From assembly GCA_021325135.1 (NCBI GenBank), contig JAJPHT010000039.1:99493-163492 (forward strand): a stretch of DNA of 64,000 nucleotides, in the 5' to 3' direction. A program made the position numbers and the translations under genes. Positions 26,237 to 34,381 of this stretch are shown here, one piece after another. The stretch comes from Pseudomonadota bacterium. Its GTDB lineage: Archaea; Thermoplasmatota; SW-10-69-26; JACQPN01; JAJPHT01. The stretch's first letter is position 1; each line of letters begins with the position of its first letter. The notes below the pieces were generated by a model. It did not search any database and had not been told where the DNA came from. It worked only from the letters and a program-made list of their open reading frames with translations.

Positions 26237-26614
26237 TCAGCGGATGCCCGTGTGCGCGCAGGCGCGCAGGGGGGTGAGCGGCGTCACGACGGCGTTGGAG
26301 GCGAGCTTGCCGGCCGCGGCGAGCTTCTCCTTGGCGGCCTTGGCCCAGCGCTCGCCCTCCTGGCCGTTGAACCCCTCGACCTTCGAGACGAGCCCCGCGG
26401 CGTCCACGTGGACGTGGCCCAGGAGAAGGAACTCGCTGGGGGCGCCGCGGCCCGCGAAGGGGGTCAGGCCCGCGCTGGTGTACGCCCGGATGCGGCCCAT
26501 GGGGCGCAGCGCGCCGAAGGCGTAGACGTTGGCCGCGGGAAGGTGCGCGAGGACGATCTCCTTGTCCTCAAGGCTGGAGATGAAGGCGGGCGCCTCGGGC
26601 GCGTTGGGCCTCAC
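26237..26614 (-). CDS. Hypothetical protein
   Basis: A 125-residue protein with no recognised domain. The core pattern (KEIVLAHLPAANVYAFGALR, GRIRAYTSAG, FLLLGHVHVDAAGLVSKVEG) suggests a small alpha/beta fold. One Cys near the end, no membrane segment. It starts at a GTG and the AT-rich box CTTAAGT lies about 27 bases ahead, the distance expected for a leaderless transcript. Confidence 0.55.
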   Translation of the reverse strand: MRPNAPEAPAFISSLEDKEIVLAHLPAANVYAFGALRPMGRIRAYTSAGLTPFAGRGAPSEFLLLGHVHVDAAGLVSKVEGFNGQEGERWAKAAKEKLAAAGKLASNAVVTPLTPLRACAHTGIR

Positions 26615-26637
26615 ACGAGGCCATAAGCCGTCCTCAC

Positions 26638-26646
26638 CTTAAGTTC
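26638..26646 (-). promoter_or_regulatory. TATA-like box for the gene at 26614
   Basis: On the minus strand AACTTAAGG is centred about 27 bases upstream of the GTG at 26614, which would place the transcription start at or just before the start codon (leaderless). The surrounding bases are GC-rich, so the AT island is conspicuous. It is not experimentally confirmed. Confidence 0.45.
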
Positions 26647-26693
26647 GGCCCCCACCCCCCAGTGAAGCCAAGGGGAATCGGGGAAAAGGGGAT

Positions 26694-26716
26694 GCGCCCG
26701 GCCCAAGGCCGGGCGC
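26694..26716 (-). terminator. Terminator of the RGG zinc-ribbon gene
   Basis: GCGCCCGGCC and GGCCGGGCGC form a perfect 10-bp stem around a 3-base loop, 18 bases beyond the stop codon at 26734. On the transcribed strand it is followed by CATCCCCTTTTCCCC, a T-rich tail. The same stem plus CCTTTTCC plan recurs at 41232-41257. Confidence 0.65.
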
Positions 26717-26733
26717 TCATTCATTCGCTGGGC

Positions 26734-26979
26734 TCAGAAGCGACGGCCGCCGCCGCCACCGTAGCCGCCGCCACCGCGGCCGCCGCCGTAGCCGCCGCCC
26801 CGGCCGCCACCGAAGCCGCCCTCACGCGGGGGGCGGTGCTTCTGGAAGCAGTCGCGGCAGTAGACGGGGCGACCCTCGGTCGGCTTGAAGGGGACCTGGG
26901 TCTGCTTGCCGCAGTCGCTGCAGACGGCGTCGAACATCTCTCGGGGGCCCGAAGGGGGGCCACGGTTTCCACCGTACAT
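26734..26979 (-). CDS. Zinc ribbon with RGG/RGYGG-rich tail, RNA-binding candidate
   Basis: An 81-residue protein. Residues 20-44 form a zinc ribbon (CSDCGKQ followed by YCRDCF, two Cys-x2-Cys pairs 17 residues apart). The last 35 residues are a Gly/Arg/Tyr repeat tail like that of RGG RNA-binding or phase-separating proteins. The CxxC...CxxC mini-ribbon family is widespread in archaea and bacteria and of unknown function. A TATA-like GTTTATGTA (minus strand, near 27118) lies upstream, giving a leader of about 110 bases; the terminator is at 26694-26716, so the gene is monocistronic. Confidence 0.78.
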   Translation of the reverse strand: MYGGNRGPPSGPREMFDAVCSDCGKQTQVPFKPTEGRPVYCRDCFQKHRPPREGGFGGGRGGGYGGGRGGGGYGGGGGRRF

Positions 26980-27156
26980 TGTTATCTACTCTCTTGGGCC
27001 AGGGCACGACAGAACGAGACGACGACGAAGCGCTTGGACGAACGGCGGCGACTGCGCCCACGCGGGGGCGCTTTCCGGGGTGCTCTTACCCGCAAACTCA
27101 CCAGTCGCCTCCATACATAAACTCGCCGGGTGCGAGGCGCCCGGGCCGCGGAGGGC

Positions 27157-27267
27157 TCAGAAGCCGCCCCGGTTGTGGTGGTGCTTCTCGGCGTGGTTGT
27201 GGGGGGCCTTCTTCTCGGCTTCCCGCTGCATGCGGATCTGCTCCCGTTCGGCTCGGCGGAGGGTCAT
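27157..27267 (-). CDS. 36-residue His/Lys-rich mini-protein
   Basis: A short frame from ATG 27267 to TGA encoding 36 residues: MTLRRAEREQIRMQREAEKK, followed by an APHNHAEKHHHNRGGF tail. It is strongly charged, with a helix in the first half and a run of histidines in the second that could bind metal. It is separated from the RGG zinc-ribbon gene by 177 bases on the same strand. It is proposed from coding-like codon use and the clear AGG-free start context only, and remains tentative. Confidence 0.4.
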   Translation of the reverse strand: MTLRRAEREQIRMQREAEKKAPHNHAEKHHHNRGGF

Positions 27268-27343
27268 GCGAGGATCACCGGTCCAACCTCGGCCCTGGAG
27301 GTGCTTCCCCCTTTCGGAAGGCCAGCCTGGGCGCTCCGCGCCT

Positions 27344-27419
27344 CGCGCGCGTGCGCATATACGCGCGTGCGCGCGTGCGTACGCGTGGGTGACGCGCGCG
27401 GGCGCGCGCCCGCGCGCCT
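27344..27419. repeat. Alternating purine-pyrimidine (Z-DNA-prone) tract upstream of topA
   Basis: From 27344 to 27387 every step alternates pyrimidine and purine (44 bases, mostly CG with some CATATA), then a second CG-rich alternating block (GACGCGCGCGGGCGCGCGCC) runs to 27419. Such sequences flip to Z-DNA under negative supercoiling. The tract ends about 110 bases before the topA start. The remaining part of this 263-base gap contains no gene; a short AT-rich stretch near 27485 may hold the promoter. Confidence 0.7.
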
Positions 27420-27530
27420 AGGTTCGGAACCCACCCTTCTTGTACGATGGAGATGAACAGGTCAAACCTTCCTCCCCGAAAACGGTTAAGTCGGAGCGGC
27501 GCCAGTGGCACCTCCCCGGACCTGGCCCCC

Positions 27531-29711
27531 ATGAAGATCCTCGTCGTCTCGGAGAAGGACATCGCCGCGAAGAAGATCGCGCAGCACCTCAGCGGCGGCG
27601 ACTTCGACCAGGAGAAGGTGGGCGGCGTCAACGTCTACAGCTTCACCGAGGGCAAGGGGAAGGCCAAGAAGGAGACGACCATCGTCGGCCTGCGCGGCCA
27701 CATCGTCAGCCTGGACTACCCCAAGGAGCACCAGCGCTGGAGCCTCGCCAAGCTCCCCGAGCTGGTCTGGGCCGAGCCCACGAAGAAGGTGGACAAGGAC
27801 GCGAAGCCCATCGGCGACGCGGTGAAGAAGCTGGGCAAGTCGGCGGACCTCGTCATCCTCGCGACCGACTACGACCGCGAAGGCGAGCTCATCGGCGTCG
27901 AGGCGCTGGACCTCATCAAGGAGGTCAACCCCGACGTGGAGGTGAAGCGCGCGCGCTTCAGCGCCCTCACCAAGGAGGAGGTCACGCGCGCCTTCGCGAG
28001 CCCCGCGCCCGTGGACCACAACCTGGCGGACAGCGCCGCCGCGCGCCAGTACGTCGACCTCGCGTGGGGCGCCGCGCTCACGCGCTTCCTCTCCATCAGC
28101 GCGGGCCAGCGCGGCCAGGACTTCCTCTCGGTGGGCCGCGTGCAGAGCCCGACGCTCGCCCTCATCGTGGACCGCGAGAAGGAGATCAAGGCCTTCGTGC
28201 CCACGCCCTACTGGGAAGTGCACGCCACGGTCCACAAGGACGCGACGTTCGGCGTGACGCACGACGAGGGCCGCTTCTGGGACAAGGAGAAGGCCACCGT
28301 CGCGCACGCGAAGGTCGCCACCGCCAAGAGCGGCACCGTGGTCAAGGTCGAGAAGAGCAAGCGCACGCTCCAGGCGCCCACGCCCTTCGACACGACGACC
28401 TACCAGCGCGCGGCCGCCGCGCTGGGCTACAGCATCAAGCGCGCCGACAGCCTTGCCGAATCGCTCTACACCGCGGGATACGTCTCGTACCCCCGCACGT
28501 CGAACACCGTCTACCCCGCCTCGCTCAACCTCAAGGAGATCGTCGACAACCTCTCCGCCAAGGGGAGCCCCTTCGAGAAGGACGCCAAGACGGTGCAGGA
28601 CCGCTGGCCCGTGGCGCCCACCAAGGGCAAGAAGGAGACGACGGACCACCCGCCCATCCACCCCACGGGCGTCGTGCCCAAGCCCACCGACATCAGCGGC
28701 CCCGAGTGGCGCGTCTACGAACTCATCGTGCGCCGCTTCCTGGCGACGCTGAGCGACCCCGCGCAGGTGGAGCGCCTGAAGGTGTCCGTGGCCATCGCGA
28801 GCGAGCCCTTCAGCGCCAACGGCCAGCGCCTCCTCGTGCCCGGCTTCCTGGCGGTCTACCCCTACAGCAGCCGCGAGGACGTGATCCTCCCCGCCCTCGC
28901 GGAGGGGGACGCGGTGCAGGTGCGCGGCGCGGAGCTGCTATCAAAAGAGACGCAGCCGCCCAGCCGCCTCACCCAGGCGCGCCTCGTGCAGCAGATGGAG
29001 GAGCTGAACCTCGGCACCAAGGCGACGCGCGGCGACATCATCCAGCGCCTCTACGACCGCGACTTCGTGCGCGGCAAGACGCCCGAGCCCACCGAGACGG
29101 GCTTCGCCATGATCGACACGCTGGAGCACTACGCGCCCATCATCGCGAAGCCCGAGATGACCGCGGCGCTGGAAGGCGAGATGGACCGGATCGCCGAGGG
29201 CGAGCTCCCCCTGGTCGCGGTGGTCGAGGACTCTCGCAAGCTCCTGGAGAAGGTCGTCAAGACCCTCGACGAGAACCGCGAGGCCATCGGCGGAGGCATC
29301 CGCAAGGCGCTGGACGCCAAGAACACGCTGGGCACGTGCCACAAGAGCGGCCACGCGCTCATCATCCGCCGCAGCAAGGCGGGCAAGCGCTTCGTGGGCT
29401 GCTCCGGCTGGCCCAACTGCGACGTGACGTACCCCCTGCCGCAGTACGGCAAGATCGTGCCCGACAGGACGACGTGCCCCGTGTGCGCCGCGCCGGTCAT
29501 CCAGGTGGTCAACCAGGGCAGCAAGCGCGGCCCGTGGATCACCTGCCTCACCATGGGCTGCAAGGGCGTCGAGGAGCGCGAGGCCAAGATGCGCGACGAG
29601 CGCAAGGCCCAGCGCCTCGCGGCGGAGCTCCTGGAGAAGTCCGAGGCCGAGGGCGAGATGCCTGCGGGCGGCGCCTCGGATGAGGACTTGGGCGTCGAGG
29701 AAGGGGCTTAG
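27531..29711 (+). CDS. topA: DNA topoisomerase I (type IA)
   Basis: A 726-residue type IA topoisomerase. The TOPRIM start MKILVVSEKDIAAKKIA is followed by the acidic ATDYDREGELIG, the domain-opening arginine-rich RVQSPTLALIVDREKEI, and the nucleophile Tyr320 in AGYVSYPRTSN. A C-terminal region carries two zinc-finger-like modules (CHKSGHALIIRRSKAGKRFV then CSGWPNC; CPVCAAPVIQ with CLTMGC). The final 25 residues are acidic and low in complexity. The ATG at 27531 is chosen from the conserved N-terminus. No reverse-gyrase helicase is attached, in keeping with a non-hyperthermophile. Confidence 0.95.
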   Translation: MKILVVSEKDIAAKKIAQHLSGGDFDQEKVGGVNVYSFTEGKGKAKKETTIVGLRGHIVSLDYPKEHQRWSLAKLPELVWAEPTKKVDKDAKPIGDAVKKLGKSADLVILATDYDREGELIGVEALDLIKEVNPDVEVKRARFSALTKEEVTRAFASPAPVDHNLADSAAARQYVDLAWGAALTRFLSISAGQRGQDFLSVGRVQSPTLALIVDREKEIKAFVPTPYWEVHATVHKDATFGVTHDEGRFWDKEKATVAHAKVATAKSGTVVKVEKSKRTLQAPTPFDTTTYQRAAAALGYSIKRADSLAESLYTAGYVSYPRTSNTVYPASLNLKEIVDNLSAKGSPFEKDAKTVQDRWPVAPTKGKKETTDHPPIHPTGVVPKPTDISGPEWRVYELIVRRFLATLSDPAQVERLKVSVAIASEPFSANGQRLLVPGFLAVYPYSSREDVILPALAEGDAVQVRGAELLSKETQPPSRLTQARLVQQMEELNLGTKATRGDIIQRLYDRDFVRGKTPEPTETGFAMIDTLEHYAPIIAKPEMTAALEGEMDRIAEGELPLVAVVEDSRKLLEKVVKTLDENREAIGGGIRKALDAKNTLGTCHKSGHALIIRRSKAGKRFVGCSGWPNCDVTYPLPQYGKIVPDRTTCPVCAAPVIQVVNQGSKRGPWITCLTMGCKGVEEREAKMRDERKAQRLAAELLEKSEAEGEMPAGGASDEDLGVEEGA

Positions 29712-29721
29712 GCAGTCGTCC

Positions 29722-29812
29722 GGCCGCGCCGCAGCGCGGCCAAGAGCGGGGGTTTCAGGGGGCGAAGCCCCCTGACGTGAAAGCCCCGTTCCAGCAGACG
29801 ACCAAACGTCAG
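29722..29812. repeat. Intergenic hairpin repeat, copy 1
   Basis: Between convergent topA and the gene at 29822. It starts with the palindrome GGCCGCGC/CGCA/GCGCGGCC (29722-29741), then TCAGGGGGC/GAA/GCCCCCTGA (29755-29775) and ends in a CGTCAG that pairs with CTGACG. Copies: 35226-35346 (two overlapping, one inverted) and 49959-50025. Confidence 0.8.
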
Positions 29813-29821
29813 AGTGACTGC

Positions 29822-30166
29822 CTATCCCCGCCACCGGGCAGCGAGCATCCCCAGCGCCGCCAGCGAGAGCGCGGCTCCCACCAGCAGCCACGCGAGTCCT
29901 CCGCCCAGCGTGTCGCGCGCCACGGGCGCCACGGCGAGAAGGGGGGAGAGCACGCCCAGCGCGCCCACGATGGCCACGCTTCTGCGGCGGCGGTCCTCCA
30001 GCGAGGCGCCGGCGGCCCATGCGAGGCCCATGGAGAGGAGCCCCAGGAAGAGGGCGAAGAGGCGCGCCGTCGCGTCGAGGTCGGGCCTCACGAGGGTGTA
30101 GACCACGGGCAGGTTCGCCACGGCCGCGCCGCTGAGGAGCGCGAAGGGAACGAGCTTGGCCCGCAC
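29822..30166 (-). CDS. Small polytopic membrane protein
   Basis: A 114-residue hydrophobic protein with four predicted helices separated by short loops; the only charged block is EDRRRRS between helices 2 and 3. It starts at a GTG. No family is recognised. It lies convergent to topA with a hairpin repeat in between, and its upstream neighbour is the CxxC gene at 30210 on the same strand. Confidence 0.6.
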   Translation of the reverse strand: MRAKLVPFALLSGAAVANLPVVYTLVRPDLDATARLFALFLGLLSMGLAWAAGASLEDRRRRSVAIVGALGVLSPLLAVAPVARDTLGGGLAWLLVGAALSLAALGMLAARWRG

Positions 30167-30209
30167 AAGGCGAGCAGCGGGTGGAGGCGCTTCAAGGCAT
30201 GCCTACGCG

Positions 30210-31034
30210 TCAGGCCGAAGGCGGGTCGGCGCGGAACGTCGTCGCGTCGTAGGGGTACGCGCGCTCGCCGTCCAGCCGCCAGCACGCGACGCGGGAGGAG
30301 GCGCTGCTCGCGCGGATCTCGCAGAAGCGCTCGCCGTCGGCGTCCGCGCGCAGCATGAGGAAGCGCGTCGTCTCGCCCGCGAGGCCGCCGCACGCGCAGG
30401 CGAAGGGGCGGCGCGAGAGGATGGCCGCGGCCATGGCGGCCTCCTGCTCCCAGTCGTCCGCCGCGTGGTGCATGGTGAGGCCGTCCTCCTGGGGCGTGCT
30501 GCACGTCTGGCAGCGGCGCCAGAGCGCGACGCGCGTCGAGTTGCGCATGCCGCGGTAGCGCCTCAGCCACGCGACGACGGCGGGGCCTTCGGCCTCGGGC
30601 AGCACGCGCACCTCGGTCATGGCGCAAGGCTTCGCCGGGCGCGACACGTCCGCCACGATGCGGTCCAGGAGGGGAGCGAGCCCGTCGTAGCCCGCGGAGG
30701 AGGCGGTCCTCAGCAGGTGGATGATGGGGATGAGATGCACGATGGCGCGCGACGCGTCGACCACCTGGAGCATGGGCTCGTGGGGTCCCTCGGCGATCCA
30801 GATGGCGTCGGAGCGGGCGCGAAGCCATTCGCCGACGAACGCGGCGGCCTCCAGCACGGGCGCCTCGTCGGGGGCGGCCTCCGGGGGCAGGCGGTCGCGG
30901 ACGAGCGCCACGAGGTCGGAGGCGGTCGGGAGCGCGGAAGCCTCGGGAACGCCGACCTCCTCGCCGAAAAGGCGGCCGAACATGGCCATGCGCCCCGTGA
31001 CGTCGGCGGTGGGAAAACCGCCCGTTGCGCTCAT
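30210..31034 (-). CDS. Hypothetical protein with two Cys pairs
   Basis: A 274-residue soluble protein that I do not recognise. The N-terminal 130 residues look all-helical. The second half contains CQTCSTPQEDGLTMHHAADDW and CACGGLAGETTRFLMLRADA, in which two Cys-x(1-2)-Cys pairs and His residues could form a zinc ribbon. The start is ATG 31034. It ends 43 bases ahead of the small membrane protein on the same strand and starts after the FAD oxidoreductase. Confidence 0.6.
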   Translation of the reverse strand: MSATGGFPTADVTGRMAMFGRLFGEEVGVPEASALPTASDLVALVRDRLPPEAAPDEAPVLEAAAFVGEWLRARSDAIWIAEGPHEPMLQVVDASRAIVHLIPIIHLLRTASSAGYDGLAPLLDRIVADVSRPAKPCAMTEVRVLPEAEGPAVVAWLRRYRGMRNSTRVALWRRCQTCSTPQEDGLTMHHAADDWEQEAAMAAAILSRRPFACACGGLAGETTRFLMLRADADGERFCEIRASSASSRVACWRLDGERAYPYDATTFRADPPSA

Positions 31035-31120
31035 GCGTCCCGGCTGGCCGGGGCGAGTGCTAATAGCCCTTTGGCCACCCCGTCGGTGGGGTCCCGCGGG
31101 CGGCCTGCCGGGCTGGCGGC

Positions 31121-32368
31121 TCACGCCTTCGGCGCGGTCGCCTTGGCGGCGAGGCCCTTGAAGTCGAAGTCCATCTTGAGGAGGTCCTGCTTGATGGCCG
31201 AGACGTCCATGCGCGAGCCGATGATCTTCTTGAGGAAGGGGAGGGGCTTCGCGTCGCCCACCATGACCATGCCGATGAGGCGCCCCTCCTTGAAGATCGC
31301 CCGCCGGTAGACGCCCTCGGCGACGACGCCTTCGAGGATCTCGTCGCCCAGGATGTTGCCCACCGACATGACCGGCTTCTCGAAGTGGTCGATGCTGTAG
31401 AAGTCCACGTGCTCGAAGGGGGTCTTGTTGCCGTGGAGCATGTTGAGCGCCGCGACCTCGCCCTGCTTCTTGGCGGAGGCCCAGCTTCCGTTGATGTTGA
31501 CGCGGTTGAGGATCACGTCGTAGTACTGCGCGACGTCGCCCGCCGCGTAGACGTTGGGCACCGAGGTCTGGAGGTACTCGTTGCAGAGGATGCCTTCGCC
31601 GGTCTTCACGTTGGAGGGCGCGACGGGGCGCAGGCTCATGTTGAGCCCGATGGCGGCGCCCACCGCCTGCACGGGGTAGGTGACGCCCTTGTCGGTGACG
31701 ACGCCGCTGACGTGGTTGCGGTCGTTGACGGTGAAGTGCGTGGGCGTCTCGCCGAAGACGCACTCGACGCCGATCTCCTTGAGGTAGCCCTCGACGATGG
31801 CGCTGCCCTCCTTGTTGAGCCCCTCGCGCCACCAGCGGTTGCCGCGCATGACGTACTTCGTCTCGCACTTGTGCTTCGCGAAGATCACGGCCAGGTCGAT
31901 GCCCAGGAGGCCCGCGCCGATGGCGACGGCCTGGTCGCTGGCCTCGGCGGCGGCGCGGATGCGGCGCGCGTCGGCGAAGGTCCAGAAGGTGTGGACGCCC
32001 TCGGCCTGCCCGTTGGGGACGGGGTAGGGCCGCGGCAGGCCGCCCGTCGCGAGGAGGAGCGAGTCGTACTCGAAGCGCGAGCCGTCCTCGCAGATGACGA
32101 CGTTGTTCTTGTCGTCCACCAGCGTGACGTTGGTGAAGAGGTGGTAGTCGACGTTCCGCTCCTCGTACCACTTGAGGTCGTGGATGCGGCACTTCTGCTC
32201 GTCCTTCTCGCCCTTGGCGAAGTCCTTGATCTGGACGCGGTTGTAGAGCGGCTCGCCCTCGCCGGTGATCTGGACGATGGACGCCTCCTTGTCGTTGGCG
32301 CGCAGCGTCTCCACGGCGGTCGCGCCCGCGATGCCGTCGCCGATGACCACGAATCTCCGGGGGGCCAC
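31121..32368 (-). CDS. FAD/NAD-dependent oxidoreductase (nitrite reductase-like flavoprotein)
   Basis: A 415-residue pyridine-nucleotide-disulfide-type flavoprotein. The FAD motif VVIGDGIAGATAVETLR starts at residue 6, the NAD motif AIGAGLLGIDLAVIFAK is near 155, and the FAD site VYAAGDVAQ near 295. The order resembles the flavin part of NirB/rubredoxin reductases, but no iron-sulfur or redox Cys pair is visible, so its electron acceptor is unknown. A GTG start gives the conserved N-terminus. Upstream is the membrane protein at 32423 on the same strand. Confidence 0.88.
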   Translation of the reverse strand: MAPRRFVVIGDGIAGATAVETLRANDKEASIVQITGEGEPLYNRVQIKDFAKGEKDEQKCRIHDLKWYEERNVDYHLFTNVTLVDDKNNVVICEDGSRFEYDSLLLATGGLPRPYPVPNGQAEGVHTFWTFADARRIRAAAEASDQAVAIGAGLLGIDLAVIFAKHKCETKYVMRGNRWWREGLNKEGSAIVEGYLKEIGVECVFGETPTHFTVNDRNHVSGVVTDKGVTYPVQAVGAAIGLNMSLRPVAPSNVKTGEGILCNEYLQTSVPNVYAAGDVAQYYDVILNRVNINGSWASAKKQGEVAALNMLHGNKTPFEHVDFYSIDHFEKPVMSVGNILGDEILEGVVAEGVYRRAIFKEGRLIGMVMVGDAKPLPFLKKIIGSRMDVSAIKQDLLKMDFDFKGLAAKATAPKA

Positions 32369-32422
32369 GAGGATCGCTGCGCGACCCGTCCCTTCCTTCT
32401 TTAGCCTTTGCCTCGGCGGAGG

Positions 32423-32995
32423 TCAGCACGCCGCGCCCGCGGAGCCCGCGAGCCGCCCCTCGGCGTCGGTGACGAACACGGCGTCGTAGCAGGGCGCGCA
32501 GTCGGAGGCGCCGAACGCGAGCCCGACCACCACCGGGAGCCGCACGCAGCCCACCAGCGTCGAGGTGAGCGTCACCGTGCCCTGCACCGTGGCGCCCGGC
32601 GCCTGGAGCGCGTCGACGCCCAGCGAGGCCGCGGGGTCGTCCCCGCGCGTGCCGCCCTGGAACGTGCAGCCCGCGGGGCAGTCCAGCCGCAGCCAGGTGC
32701 CGTTGGGGAGACGCGCGACGTCCGCCGCGCCGCCCTGCGCGCGCACCGCGGCGCCCTCGCCCGCGACGACGGGGACCCACGCGGTGCCGGTGGCCGACCC
32801 CTGGAGCGCCATCACCTCGCGGGAGCGCGTGGGGGGCAGGAAGCAGCCCGCGACGAGGAGCGCCCCCACGACGACCACGGCCGCGCCGGCGCGGGGCCAG
32901 CGCCGCGCGAGGAGCCTCCACGCGACGGCGGTGAGGCCTCCCAGGAGGAGGGCGGCGAAGAGGCCCAGCCCCAGGGCGAAGCCGGCAGGCACCAC
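32423..32995 (-). CDS. Membrane-anchored Cys-containing protein
   Basis: A 190-residue protein with two N-terminal hydrophobic helices (about residues 4-26 and 37-54; the second ends in VVVVGALLVAGC, also a lipobox-like sequence). The following 135 residues are extracytoplasmic, beta-rich, with CPAGC, CVRLPV and CAPCYD cysteines likely disulfide-bonded. The GTG at 32995 is the start. It is divergent from thyX; the palindrome at 33026-33041 lies between them. Confidence 0.6.
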   Translation of the reverse strand: MVPAGFALGLGLFAALLLGGLTAVAWRLLARRWPRAGAAVVVVGALLVAGCFLPPTRSREVMALQGSATGTAWVPVVAGEGAAVRAQGGAADVARLPNGTWLRLDCPAGCTFQGGTRGDDPAASLGVDALQAPGATVQGTVTLTSTLVGCVRLPVVVGLAFGASDCAPCYDAVFVTDAEGRLAGSAGAAC

Positions 32996-33025
32996 AGGAA
33001 ACGCACCCCGCGGAGGCCCCTAAAG

Positions 33026-33041
33026 CGTTCCTGTGGGAACG
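33026..33041. promoter_or_regulatory. Palindrome between thyX and a membrane protein gene
   Basis: CGTTCC/TGTG/GGAACG is a perfect 6-bp inverted repeat with a 4-base centre, 39 bases before thyX and 31 bases before the divergent gene. It could be a regulator site for one or both promoters. Confidence 0.4.
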
Positions 33042-33079
33042 TTGAAGGCAACCCTGGCGCTGGGGCGGGCGTGCAGCCC

Positions 33080-34318
33080 ATGGTCGCCGCTCCCGGGAGC
33101 CCGCGCAAGACCGCCGTGCCGGAGGGCGCGCGCCTCGTGCTGAAGCCCGTGGGCTACGTCGTGCGGCGCAGCAGCCGCGCGGACGACCTCTCCATCATCA
33201 ACGGCGCCCGCGCCTCCTTCGCGAAGCACAAGTCGCAGCTGGGCCCCGAGGACGTGATGACGCCCGAGGAGGCCGACGCGAAGAACGCGCGCCTCGCCGC
33301 GGGGGAGCGCCCCGTGCAGGCCGGCCTCGTCTACCGCCTCCTGGGCCAGGGCCACGAGACTCCGTGCGAGCAGCACGGCCTCCTCGTGCACGTGGTCGAC
33401 GCGCCCGCGCTGCTTCGCAACCTCGTGCCCGACGAGGTGGACGGCGAGCACCACGGCTCCCGCGTGAGCTTCCCCTGGACGTGCAACTTCCGCCACGCCA
33501 TGACGCTCCACCGGCGCGCGCGGCACAGCGGCGACCGCGAGGTCCTGGGCATCGCCTCGGCGCTTCTCCTCGCCTTCCACGAGCAGGGCGTCGAGCACGG
33601 CACCTCGGCGTACCTCCGCAGCCAGCGCATGGACCTGGACACGCTCAGGATCGAGGCGGAGCCCGGCGCGAAGCACGTCCGCGTCCTCGCCAACCCGCCC
33701 ACGGAGGCGGACTGCGTGCGCGCGATCCGCCAACACCTCGGCCCCCTCGTGCAGGGGCTGGACGACCAGGGCGTCGTCGACCATTGCGCGCGCCACCGCC
33801 CTCTCCTGCTGAACCTGTGGGTCTTCACGTGGCAGCTTCGCGCCATCATCCACGTCTTCTGGGACCTCGTGCGCCACCGCAAGAGCAGCCCCAACGGCGA
33901 GAGCGGCCGCTACAGCGTGCTCATGGACGAGTGGATCGAGCTTGGCCTGGACGAGGTGCGCACGCAGAAGGGGCACCCCCTCAGCTACGAGCGCGGCACG
34001 GCGGACCCCGCCATGGCGCAGGAGTTCATCGACGACCTCAACCGCTTCAACGCCGAGGGCGTGCGCCTCTACCGCAAGTGGGTGGAGAAGAAGGTCGCCC
34101 GCGAGATGGCCTCCTGGTTCGAGACGCTGGCCAAGTTCCGCACCTTCGTCTGGACCTTCCGCGGCCTGGGCCTCGCCAACATGGTGGGCCTGCGCAACCA
34201 CCCCACCGCGCTCCACGAGCTGAGGCTCTACGCGGCCGAGATGGAGGCCGACATGAAGGCCGAAGCGCCGCTGCTGCACCGCGCGTTCGAGGGCGACTTG
34301 CGCCGGCACGCGCCGTGA
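33080..34318 (+). CDS. thyX: Flavin-dependent thymidylate synthase ThyX with large insertion
   Basis: A 412-residue protein carrying the ThyX signatures but nearly twice the usual length. SIINGARASF (about residue 38) matches the conserved N-terminus, GHETPCEQ (91-98) matches the GHETPFEH motif with Cys and Gln substitutions, and RHRKSSPNGES (265-275) is the exact RHRx7S FAD/dUMP motif; LRNHPTALHELRLYAAEMEA matches the C-terminal helix. Between VVDAP (108) and the RHR motif, normally about ten residues apart, lie about 150 extra residues (TCNFRHAMTLHRRARHSGDR and beyond). It would make dTMP using methylene-tetrahydrofolate and NADPH. The ATG at 33080 is preferred. No thyA is in the window. 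Confidence 0.8.
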   Translation: MVAAPGSPRKTAVPEGARLVLKPVGYVVRRSSRADDLSIINGARASFAKHKSQLGPEDVMTPEEADAKNARLAAGERPVQAGLVYRLLGQGHETPCEQHGLLVHVVDAPALLRNLVPDEVDGEHHGSRVSFPWTCNFRHAMTLHRRARHSGDREVLGIASALLLAFHEQGVEHGTSAYLRSQRMDLDTLRIEAEPGAKHVRVLANPPTEADCVRAIRQHLGPLVQGLDDQGVVDHCARHRPLLLNLWVFTWQLRAIIHVFWDLVRHRKSSPNGESGRYSVLMDEWIELGLDEVRTQKGHPLSYERGTADPAMAQEFIDDLNRFNAEGVRLYRKWVEKKVAREMASWFETLAKFRTFVWTFRGLGLANMVGLRNHPTALHELRLYAAEMEADMKAEAPLLHRAFEGDLRRHAP

Positions 34319-34381
34319 CCCTTCGACCGATGATCTAGAAACGCATAGCCCCCCGCGGGGCGCGCCCTCGGCGGTGACCTC

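Noticed and set aside
26721..26972. Ser/Ala-rich frame overlapping the RGG zinc-ribbon gene
   Set aside because: Same strand, wrong phase; lacks the CxxC pairs and has extreme Ala content.
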